Of a stretch of DNA of 64,000 nt, positions 39,701 through 51,700 are shown in pieces. The notes beneath the pieces were generated by a model that saw only the letters and a program-made list of their open reading frames with translations, was not told the DNA's origin and did no database searches. The position numbers and the translations under genes were made by a program. Source of the stretch: Blastobasis lacticolella (Eukaryota > Arthropoda > Insecta > Lepidoptera > Blastobasidae); assembly GCA_905147135.1 (NCBI GenBank), contig LR990056.1, positions 5,838,001 to 5,902,000 of the forward strand, in the 5' to 3' direction. Numbering within the stretch: position 1 is the first letter of the stretch; each line of letters begins with the position of its first letter.

Positions 39701-42700
39701 CAGTGACAAAGATGGCCCACGAATCCCGTAATGCTGCAATTTGTTTGCTATCAGTCCGTGGTCTGCGGTGTCGAAGGCACGCGAGAGATCGCAACACACG
39801 ACTGCGACCTGGCGGCCCTCCTCGCGGGCGCTCAGCACCTTCCAAATTACCTCACGCACTAGGTCTGTCGTCGCGCGGCCGGGCCTGTACGCGTATTGCC
39901 GGTCGGACAACACTCGGCTACTCGATAGATAGGACAATAATCTCTCTTATAAATAGTTTATATGAGGACATTATGAGTATCATAAGTTTTTAAATCACTT
40001 AAGACTAGTATTGTAGCTTACATTAACTTTGACGTGTTCCACGCCATGCGTGGTGGAGTGCAGCGCGTGCGAGGCCGGCGGCGTCGGCAGCGACGTGGCC
40101 TTCTGTTGCTCCTTGTCATTCAGCTCCTGGAAGTTTCGGGGGGAAATTGTTGGGGCAAATTTGATTTGAGACCATAAAATAAAAACTTTTAAAATTAAAT
40201 TTCATCGTAGTCTACATTTTATGCTATATAGATTCCCATTTCGATCGGTCAGTATGGGCAAGTCTGATTTTAAGACATATAAAGATGTGTTCTTAGAAAC
40301 TGTATCATAGATTTTAGAGACAAGAAAAACTGAATTTATAGATAAAATAAATACTTGTATATATTCTATTCGGGAATAGAATCCGAACATATTGAGAAAT
40401 AAAACTTTTTGGAGTTGTTCGGGGTCGGGGCTAAACGCAGGGTCTCTATTTTTGAATCGCTCGCCAATTTAAATATAAAAATATTGAATCTTTCATGTGG
40501 AAAATAAAAATTGAAAACCGTTCGAAAATAGAGCCCCAGGGAGCCAAGTCAAGCACCCGCGTGAAATTGCACCCTTCCCCCCCGCGGGCGATGTATCATT
40601 TGTCAATCTATACTTCCATAAAAATATCAAGCAACCCCTCCATACATGATAGCTCAGCGACTTGCTCTGCAGCGACAGCGACCGCGAGAGGGCGCGCGCG
40701 CGCACCAGCGTCACCGACGACACGCCCGTCACCGCCTCCGTCTCCTCCGCGTTCTCGCCCTCCAGGCTCAGGAACACCTCCTCCAGCGTCGTCATCGACA
40801 CGCCGTAGCTGGTTACGCCTGGGGACGGGGTACGAGTTGTCTTAGCTTTATTTTTATTTATTTATTTAGCACTTTATTGCACACAATAAAATATATGACG
40901 ACCTGAGTGGTTCAAAGGTCTGCCAAGAGGTCCCGGGTTCGATTCCCGGCCGGGCAGAAATTGAAATGACGAATTTTAATTTCTGTAACGGGTCTGGGTG
41001 TTTTGTGTATAATAAGTATGTATTTAAGTAGTATATCAGTTATCCAGCACCCATAGTACAAGCTTTGCTTAGTTTGGGGCTAGATGGCGCTGTGTGAATT
41101 TGTCCAGGAATATTTATTTATATTTATATAGAAAAATATCATACATATAAACGACACAACAGCTAACAGGCACTACCTATTTTTAAAAAGAACGCCTACA
41201 GAAGCGAGATGTGATAAGTAAAGCAGATCGATCGAGTTTTAGGGGGGTAGGGCAGAGCGGGATATCCCGTTCGAATTGGAGCCGCATGATTGGGGAAGTA
41301 CCTCCACCAAACTGTATTGTGTTCATGCCGGTGAGTACGTTGTGCATTGCGTTTTTGAAGTCAGAGCATCGTTATCATACGTTACATTACACTATCTAGC
41401 TGTAAAAATTATTGCAGAAAGTACATAATAGTAGTTTATGCAACTGTCATATAAAAGGGGGTATTAAAACATGAGTGTCTGTTTATCATACGAGGCGTAG
41501 CTGAGTATTATAATAGTTTGACACGAGTGTTTTAATACCTAATTATATGCAGTTGCATACACTACTTTATCTACACTCATAGCGTAATGTTCCAATTTCA
41601 TATTCGAAAACAGTTGTTTAAGGATACTCTTTTTTCACGCCAGTCTATAAAATTTTAAAAAATTACTTTTCGATACAGCATTTCCCATATAAATTTCATG
41701 ACAGCTGTAACATAAAATAACTTTTTGATCATTATGCAACACTTATATTTTTTAAATTCGCGTCGGGCGCCTGGACACGGTCAAATGAAGGCTGAATACC
41801 TAGATGTCTTTAACCAATTCAAATTCAAAATTTAAATTTTCCTGTTTATATTCTGTGTAATTATTTTCCCGCTAAACAAAATATTTTTTGTAATTGTTGT
41901 AATTTGTGTTTGTGAATGTTTTTCTTATTTTAAGCAAATAAATAGATAAATGTGAAAGTAGTAAAGTGAATTTCCCGCCGCTTGATATCCTCGACGCGTA
42001 GATACAACAGAACTGACTCGCAGCTTACTACCAGCAAAGTTGAGAAAATTATAGGTACGATTTTTTAACATAAAAATACGAGTGTAGATAAAGTAGTGTA
42101 TGCAACTGCATATAATTAGGTATTAAAACACTCGTGTCAAACTATTATCATACTCGGCTACGCCTCGTATGATAAACAGACACTCATGTTTTAATACCCC
42201 CTTTTATATGACAGTTGTATAAACTACTATCATCTACACTCATATTTTCATGTTAAAATTTTGTACCTATAATTTTCTCAACTTTGCTGGAAGTAAGCTG
42301 CGAGTCAGTTCTGTTGTATCTACGCGTCGAGGATATCAAGCGGCGGGAAATTAACTTAACATTTATCTATTTATTTGCTTCAAACAAGAAAAAACATTCA
42401 CAAACACAAATTACAACAATTGGAAAAACTATTCAGTGTAGCGGGAAAATAATTACACAGAATATAAACAGGAAAATTTGAATTTGTCAAAGACATTTAG
42501 GTATTCAGCCTACGTTTCGCCGTGTCCCGGCGCCCGACAAAAAATTAAAAAATATAAGTGTTGCATAATGATTAAAAAGTTATTTTACGATACAGCTGTA
42601 ATGAAAATAGTATGGGAAATGCTGTATCGAAAAGTAATTTTAAAAAATTTTAAAGACTGGCGTGAAAAAAGTGTACCCTTAAACGACTGTTTTCTAATAT

Positions 42701-45700
42701 GAAATTGGAACATTACGCTATGAGTGTAGATAAAATAAATTAAATACCAAATGTTCTTATAAACTAAACACTACGGGTAGTAAACACTTAAAATAACGTT
42801 CTCAATTTCCCCTTTTTGTAAGCTCAGTAATAGCCCGGGGGTATTCTGGAACTCTGTAAGGGTGGCGAAAGGGCGACACGGGCTTGGGCCTTTCCAGGCT
42901 CTACGGAAAAATTAGAAACCGTTTCTAGAGGTCACAGCTGGGGGTCAAAATGGCGTCAAGGCTTCAGTTTTGGCCACCGCATCAGATACGTTAGTTGCAC
43001 TCTAATATGAACCAGAATGTGAAACGCCAATGTGGCCTTTTTAGACCCCCTGGCCTGCCTCTGAAAAATTAGGCTGGTGACCATAAAATATGGTTCAATC
43101 TTCCAAATGACTGTTCAACTCAACTCCCAAAAATTGCTGAGATAGTTCCATTGTCCTCCTCCTAACTCACCGAGCCGGTTGGTCTTGTCCCTGATCTCCT
43201 GCTCGATGGCCACGAAGAGCGGCGGGAACAGGTGCACGGCGTAGTGCGGCAGGATGTAGGAGAGCTCGCGGCCTTCCGGCCCCCTGACCGCAATCCCCCC
43301 ACTCACCGAGCCGGTTGGTCTTGTCCCTGATCTCCTGCTCGATGGCCACGAAGAGCGGCGGGAACAGGTGCACGGCGTAGTGCGGCAGGATGTAGGAGAG
43401 CTCGCGGCCTTCCGGCCCCCTGACCGCAACCCCCGACTCACCGAGCCGGTTGGTCTTGTCCCGGATCTCCTGCTCGATGGCCACGAAGAGCGGCGGGAAC
43501 AGGTGCACGGCGTAGTGCGGCAGGATGTAGGAGAGCTCGCGGCCTTCCGGCCCCCTGACCGCAACCCCCGACTCACCGAGCCGGTTGGTCTTGTCCCGGA
43601 TCTCCTGCTCGATGGCCACGAAGAGCGGCGGGAACAGGTGCACGGCGTAGTGCGGCAGGATGTAGGAGAGCTCGCGGCCTTCCGGCCCCCTGACCGCAAC
43701 CCCCGACTCACCGAGCCGGTTGGTCTTGTCCCGGATCTCCTGCTCGATGGCCACGAAGAGCGGCGGGAACAGGTGCACGGCGTAGTGCGGCAGGATGTAG
43801 GAGAGCTCGCGGCCTTCCGGCCCCCTGACCGCAACCCCCGACTCACCGAGCCGGTTGGTCTTGTCCCGGATCTCCTGCTCGATGGCCACGAAGAGCGGCG
43901 GGAACAGGTGCACGGCGTAGTGCGGCAGGATGTAGGAGAGCTCGCGGCCTTCCGGCCCCCTGACCGCAACCCCCGACTCACCGAGCCGGTTGGTCTTGTC
44001 CCGGATCTCCTGCTCGATGGCCACGAAGAGCGGCGGGAACAGGTGCACGGCGTAGTGCGGCAGGATGTAGGAGAGCTCGCGGCCTTCCGGCCCCCTGACC
44101 GCAACCCCCGACTCACCGAGCCGGTTGGTCTTGTCCCGGATCTCCTGCTCGATGGCCACGAAGAGCGGCGGGAACAGGTGCACGGCGTAGTGCGGCAGGA
44201 TGTAGGAGAGCTCGCGGCCTTCCGGCCCCCTGACCGCAACCCCCGACTCACCGAGCCGGTTGGTCTTGTCCCGGATCTCCTGCTCGATGGCCACGAAGAG
44301 CGGCGGGAACAGGTGCACGGCGTAGTGCGGCAGGATGTAGGAGAGCTCGCGGCCTTCCGGCCCCCTGACCGCAACCCCCGACTCACCGAGCCGGTTGGTC
44401 TTGTCCCGGATCTCCTGCTCGATGGCCACGAAGAGCGGCGGGAACAGGTGCACGGCGTAGTGCGGCAGGATGTAGGAGAGCTCGCGGCCTTCCGGCCCCC
44501 TGACCGCAACCCCCGACTCACCGAGCCGGTTGGTCTTGTCCCGGATCTCCTGCTCGATGGCCACGAAGAGCGGCGGGAACAGGTGCACGGCGTAGTGCGG
44601 CAGGATGTAGGAGAGCTCGCGGCCTTCCGGCCCCCTGACCGCAACCCCCGACTCACCGAGCCGGTTGGTCTTGTCCCGGATCTCCTGCTCGATGGCCACG
44701 AAGAGCGGCGGGAACAGGTGCACGGCGTAGTGCGGCAGGATGTAGGAGAGCTCGCGGCCTTCCGGCCCCCTGACCGCAACCCCCGACTCACCGAGCCGGT
44801 TGGTCTTGTCCCGGATCTCCTGCTCGATGGCCACGAAGAGCGGCGGGAACAGGTGCACGGCGTAGTGCGGCAGGATGTAGGAGAGCTCGCGGCCTTCCGG
44901 CCCCCTGACCGCAACCCCCGACTCACCGAGCCGGTTGGTCTTGTCCCGGATCTCCTGCTCGATGGCCACGAAGAGCGGCGGGAACAGGTGCACGGCGTAG
45001 TGCGGCAGGATGTAGGAGAGCTCGCGGCCTTCCGGCCCCCTGACCGCAACCCCCGACTCACCGAGCCGGTTGGTCTTGTCCCGGATCTCCTGCTCGATGG
45101 CCACGAAGAGCGGCGGGAACAGGTGCACGGCGTAGTGCGGCAGGATGTAGGAGAGCTCGCGGCCTTCCGGCCCCCTGACCGCAACCCCCGACTCACCGAG
45201 CCGGTTGGTCTTGTCCCGGATCTCCTGCTCGATGGCCACGAAGAGCGGCGGGAACAGGTGCACGGCGTAGTGCGGCAGGATGTAGGAGAGCTCGCGGCCG
45301 TGGCGGCGCGCCTTCTCCGCGCGGGGGACGTGTCCGCGGACCAGGCGCGTGATCTGGTGCTCGCGGCAGGCGCCTGGGGGTGAAAGGATAATGGATAATA
45401 ATGATGCAATCACAAATATTACAATTTAGCCACTTCGAGGCTTATGAGGACACTTCCACATGGCAGCGAATAATCATAATTTAGAGAACTTAAAAACTTC
45501 GACTTATACGAGTTTCGGTACTTTTGATTTGGCTTGACCAAAGCTTTAGTCCCAGAAGATACCGAAGGTCTGATTATGGAGCCGGAAAGTAGCGACAAGA
45601 TGGTATTTTGAACAATCTAAATAGTATCGACGCCCAGATGATGATTAGCATCACGGGTTGCAATCGGCTGTTCAACCAGCAAGTCAACCAGAAGGCACAG

Positions 45701-48700
45701 AGGACCTTTTATTCCTAGATTTTCCGTGCGTTTGCTTAGCTTTGGTTACTGGTCTCGCAAGTAAGCTGGTAGAGACTAGGACCGCTTCCTTGGGATAAAG
45801 CATCTAGATTCTATATCAGTCAAGATTACAAAATCACAAGATATAGGCACGTATATAGGTGAGGAAGCAGTGTCACGCCTTTTTCCCATAATGGTAGCAC
45901 AATGTTCTGCTTGCAATCGTCGCTTCTTATCATCGTCTTTTTACACCATAGATGCAACTTTGTTGGATGACGATAATGAGATGATGCGATGACTTTTTAC
46001 TACGATCGGATGGAGAACTTTTGTGTTCAATATCATTCATCTTTCTTTGGAACTTTGCACGGAGGTTTTTTGATAGCACATTTAGGAAAGGATGCAACAG
46101 CTCTAAATATTTAACGGATATCTCACCATCCAGCACGAGGGTCAAGTGGTATCCGATGCCGAATTTGTTCTTCAAAAACAGGGAGGTCCCTGCACACCGT
46201 ACCTGCAATCAATATTTTTCGAATTTTTAAATACACGAATCGAAGTAGTGAAGTGAAAGAATTTCAAGACACTGTTGGGTTCCAACAAACCCATAACTCT
46301 CACAAATTGGGACATTTCTTCGACATCATATTTTGGTACCATCTTGCAGAATGTCGATGGTAAAATAATCCTTGAATACCAGAGTCCAGGCTTCGTCGGT
46401 CCAGTCGCTGATGTCGCAAATGACACCCGTCCAGGATCATTACTGGGAGGGTGTGGCAGTGTGTTCCCATAGCCAATGCAGCAACTCACCCGGCCCTTGC
46501 TGATGACGGCCTTCCGGTCCCCCAGGATGTCGGCCTCGTCCATGAAGTGCGTGGTGAGCAGCAGCACCCGTCCAGGACTGCCTGGGAGGGTGTGGCAGTG
46601 TGTCCGCATAGCCAGTGCAGCAACTCACCCGGCCCTTGCTGATGACGGCCTTCCGGTCCCCCAGGATGTCGGCCTCGTCCATGAAGTGCGTGGTGAGCAG
46701 CAGCACCCGTCCAGGACTGCCTGGGAGGGTGTGGCAGTGTGTCCGCATAGCCAGTGCAGCAACTCACCCGGCCCTTGCTGATGACGGCCTTCCGGTCCCC
46801 CAGGATGTCGGCCTCGTCCATGAAGTGCGTGGTGAGCAGCAGCACCCGTCCAGGACTGCCTGGGAGGGTGTGGCAGTGTGTCCGCATAGCCAGTGCAGCA
46901 ACTCACCCGGCCCTTGCTGATGACGGCCTTCCGGTCCCCCAGGATGTCGGCCTCGTCCATGAAGTGCGTGGTGAGCAGCAGCACCCGTCCCTGGCGCGCA
47001 CGCTGCAGGATGCGCCAGGTCTGCCGCCGCGACACCGGGTCCACGCCCGCGGTGGGCTCGTCCAGGATTATTATCTAGGGGAGCATATTAGTTTGTAACG
47101 TGACAAGATGTTCGATGAACGTGATGTGATCTTATTTTGTGAAGGATTTTGTATGGAACAGTCCCGTCGGTCGGTCCAGGCCAAGGTTGGACAGTCGTCC
47201 AGAAATATATTTGTAATATTACACTTATTGTCTTAAAGTTACTAATAAGAACTCGGAGCGTTTCTGGAATGATCATATTCTGTATTTTTTTCTAAAGACA
47301 TCAAGTTCACGCCCGCCTCTTATAGGTCAGGGTGATCATGCAAGAACAGAGCCGTTAGAGATTTTTACACAATTTTAAAATATATCGTGGCAACAAAAAA
47401 GATTCTAGTACTAACCCTATTTGCAAAATCTTCAGAGATCTCGCACGCAACCATAGGGCGAGGCATGTCATTTTCTTGAATAGTAAATTTAGAAGAACAT
47501 TATGTTGTTACTAGATCAATTTCTAGGGACGTCATTTTCTGCCATCGGGACAATGTTGAAAATATTCTCACAAATACAACACCAATTATCACAACATCCT
47601 CACCTTAGGATCCCCAATAACAGCGATGGCGATGCTGAGCTTCCGCTTCTGTCCGCCGGAGAGATGCTTCGAGAACACGTTGGCCTGCTCCAGCAACCCC
47701 ACCTCCGACAGGGACTTGTGTATCTCTTCGGGAATCCGCCTCCAGGGGATGCCCTGGAATAAAACGAGAGAGGGAAACAGGGTTGAGAAAGTTAAGTACT
47801 TATGTGTCATCAGTAAATAGGACTGGAGTATTTGTTGTTTCCACATGGATGGATTTAGACTTTTAAAGACGATTGCGACGTATGATTTCATTTGTATTGT
47901 GCTCCTTCCTAGTATAAACAAATGAAATGTAATGAGTCTATGGCGCTGTCCTAATTGTCATTGGTCGTGCGGCCGTGGTCGTGCAATGGGCGGTTTTGAG
48001 GTCTCCTATTGGTCTGGCGACATCTGCCGTACGACCGCGGTCGCGCATCCATTGACAATTAGGACAGCGCCTATGAGTCTGTGATATGACTGGGAAAAGA
48101 CAAGTCGAAAGCAATATTTTTGTGAAGTCTGCGAATCGTCCAAACTATGGCTATTTGACCTTAGAACTGATTCAGTTATGGAGATAGGATATTGTTAGCC
48201 TGACTGATGTGTTTGTATCTACCTACCGATGTATATACCTTCATTGCGCGTGCGCTGTGCCGACGCGTGCAAGTACCTACTTACGTCAGTAATAAATCGG
48301 CATCCTAACGAAACGGTGTTTTACTATATCCATACAGTTCACTAACTCTTTATGAAACCTAATCAGTTTTCTAAACAGTGCAAGTTTTATGAGAATTTAA
48401 ACAATCAAATTTTAAATAAAATGCAATATTGGTGGGATTTAACACTGCAAAGACGTTTCAATTTTAATCTTGAGTGTTCATATATGGTCAAAAGACAGGC
48501 ATGATAACTCCTTCGTAACTTTTTACTTTTACCTTCTTTTCACGTATTCTCACCTTGACAGCAGAGAAGAACTGCAGGTGCTCCTTGACGGTGAGCAGAT
48601 CGAACAGGACGTCCTGTTGCGGACACACGCCGATCATCTGGCGGATTTCGTGCATGTCGTTTGGGTCTCTGGAAGTCCAAGTAAGTTTGGGTCAGTGTCG

Positions 48701-51700
48701 GGGATGTTTGATCGACAGAGTAGTGTTTGATTCTATTGGTAATGCAAGTAGAGGCCTCCGAATCGTAAGCGAGAGGTAACGAGTGCGTACCCTACTGGTG
48801 CTTACCGATGACTCTTTTCTCAGTTATGTACACTAGTTTAACACTAACCGATCGGTGAAAGAAAACATTGTGATGAGGCCAGCATATTCAAGTGACTGAA
48901 TGTGTAATCTGGTCAGGATCCCCGGAACAGGGTCACAGAAGTCCGATGGTGCTCCACTGTAATTACCTGATATGCCAAATCCTGGATCACGGTCAAGACG
49001 GACGCCAAGATGACGTGAGAATTGATAAGGTATGTTAAGGGAATGCTATCCCGGAAGATAATTTCAATCCAGGAATTTGCGGGACTGAACCAGCTTAGTC
49101 CCGCTGGTTCCAGGTATTTGCGGGATCGGAACGGTACGAAACATCACGAAACGCATTTTTCCGCAAGCTATTCCCTGCCCCGCGTTGGAATGTTGGACCT
49201 CTGGCCCCCGTATCATACATACCTGACATCTAATCCATAAACATAAGCAGTGCCAGCAGTAGGAGCCGTGAGTCCGGTCAAAATGTTGAAGAGGGTCGAT
49301 TTTCCAGCACCATTGTGACCCAGGACCGCAGTTATCTGACCCTCATAGATGCTCAGGTCTATGCCGTCTATGGCTTTGATCTCTGCCTTCCGACAGTGCC
49401 TGAAACTCTTCTGGAGACCGACGATTCTGATGGCTTCTTTGTCTTGGAGTTCCCTGCGGAACCAAATAAAATATTCTAAGGGTGTATGGCTAGAGATTTG
49501 CATCCTTTGCAGGTACGAAAAATAACGTGAAAACAGCAATCCTAAACTTTGTAAGTATAATATTTTAGTTGTACAGTATGACTAGGGCGACGGTGATAGC
49601 TTTCTATCACCATGCTCTGATTATATGCACGGCGACTTTCGTATTTGTTCGTCAGTTTAAGAAATTTTATAAAAGTTTCTTCTCAACACATGTGTGGCAG
49701 CACCTTTAGTTAATTCATCATCCATCACAATAAACTCTGACCCAGGACATCCACTGCTGCTATTTATGCCTTCCACACCGATCGACTCTGTGCCCTTGCG
49801 TTCATCGACTCCCAACGACTTTCCCGACATCATCCTTCCATCTCGTAGGCGTCCCACGCTGCGATTACCGGTACACAATATAGGTAAATACCTGTGACAA
49901 ACTCTGTTACACCCCCAACCCAGCTACCACACCCCCCACTGACCTCGGCACCGGCTCGATGTCCTTGTTGTGCGCGGCGTCCCCGTTGGAGTGCAGGTGC
50001 ACGGCGGCCACGCGGCCGCGCCGGCTGCCGAGCCAGTACGACGGCAGCAGGCAGAACCACGGCTTCTGCTTTATGCCGTACTCGCCTGGCGGGACACAAT
50101 ACAATACAATACAAAAACTCTTCATTTGCACACTATAGTGGGCTTACCATGAGCTCTTATAGCAGGACCTAAACAGAACTGCCCTGCATAGAACGAGACA
50201 AATTTATGTGTCACGTATAGCGCTGTCTCGTTCTAATACAGAGCAATTCTGTTTAGGTCCTGCTATAAGAGCTCATGGTAAGCCCCCTGGATACATACAT
50301 GGGATAAAATATAAAATAGTAAGCAGTACAAAGGGTGTTGAACGCCATGTGGGCGTTGAATAGACAATATAGACAAGCTTTAGCATTCGCATAATATTAC
50401 AAATTAATTTAATTACTATAAATTGATGCAATGCAAAAAGATGCAAAAAAATTACATACATACATACATTTATTGGGAATCACGCGACGTAGCATTGCGA
50501 TTTTTGTCTCGACGTTTCGTATAAGTTAGGGTTAGGTGGGTATATAGGTGCACCGTCGAGACAAACAAATCGCAAAAGTATGTACGTTGCGTGTAAGTCC
50601 CGATTAATGTAAAATGGCAAAACCAACAGTCAGTCAGTTAGTAGTTGTCGCACTTGCATGCCATCATTGCCGTACACTGTGGCTAAACTGCCCCGAAAAT
50701 TTTAAAATACTCCTGGTGTTGCTGATGTCCATAGGCGTCGGTGACCACTTTCCATCAGGTGGCCCGCATGCTTGTTTGTCTGCCGTATTACATAAAAATA
50801 ATCAAAAACTCACTCGGCATCACAGCGTCCAGCCAGTAAGCGAAGAGTGCGTACAGTACGGTGTCCACGGACATCATGATGAGGCTGCCCCCGAAAGGGA
50901 CCCCGGGGCCGCTCCACAGGTTGTCCCACGTCACCCCAACGCCGGCCATGTCTAGTACCAGAGCCTGGATGGGTAAAAAAAAGGATTGAAAATTGATAAA
51001 TTCGTGATCCGATTGCCGGAGGTATTTCGAGTGCAATCTTCGTAACCAATTCCAATTTAATGCTCCACACTCATAGTCTCACACACGAAGGTAGACATGT
51101 ATACATAAATTCAGATCCAGCGCCTACATAAATTAAAAATTACTTACATTTTTGCTCAACCGGTAATCGCAGGACTAGGGTTTCGTCATTATACTAGGAG
51201 TTGCCAGGGTTCGCTGTTTAACTATTCCTCCAAAACTTCGCTCGGTCTTTAGTATCCTCAGACCTCACTTAGCAGCGGAGCTGATATAGCAATACTGAGC
51301 AATATAGACTACTGCACGGACGTTGTTAATTGCATAAACAAAAACATTTTATAATTGTGTGAGGGACACGTCGTGCCGCCAGTCATTATTTGGACGTCAT
51401 GACTTAAATTCCCTCCACACTCCACATATAGTTCCTGAGACATTTGACATATCAGTAGCACATCAAGTTTTGCTATATGTGTCATCCTTAAGACATAAAA
51501 GCCGTGAGGAAACACCTTCCAAATGTTCCCAGAACTCACCTTGTCCATAGCGAGGGCGTAGCAGCTGGAACTGATGAGGGAGACGAACCAAAAGGCGAGT
51601 GAGTCCGCGTTGGAGACAAACACCTGGATGAAGTAGAGCCCACTCATCAGGTTTACTGCGAAGCTGCCGAGGATGCCAGCCGTCTGGGGGAGATAAGGTT

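Noticed and set aside
43171..45299. CRISPR-like regular repeat
   Set aside because: Head-to-tail 135-bp units without variable spacers, made of ABCA exon sequence in a eukaryotic genome.
43115..45413. Very long overlapping open frames (over 670 codons) on both strands
   Set aside because: They are by-products of the 135-bp tandem array: a unit that is a multiple of three with no stop stays open in every copy. Only the exon 16 part at 45,197-45,373 is assigned as coding.
46172..46489. Minus-strand frame running from the exon 14 array through intron 14
   Set aside because: It enters exon 15 in the wrong frame and has no family similarity; it is intron read-through.
46440..47098. Multiple 100-140 codon frames on both strands
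   Set aside because: Repeated shadows of the 139-bp exon 14 array; only 46,907-47,074 has the family frame joined to Walker B.
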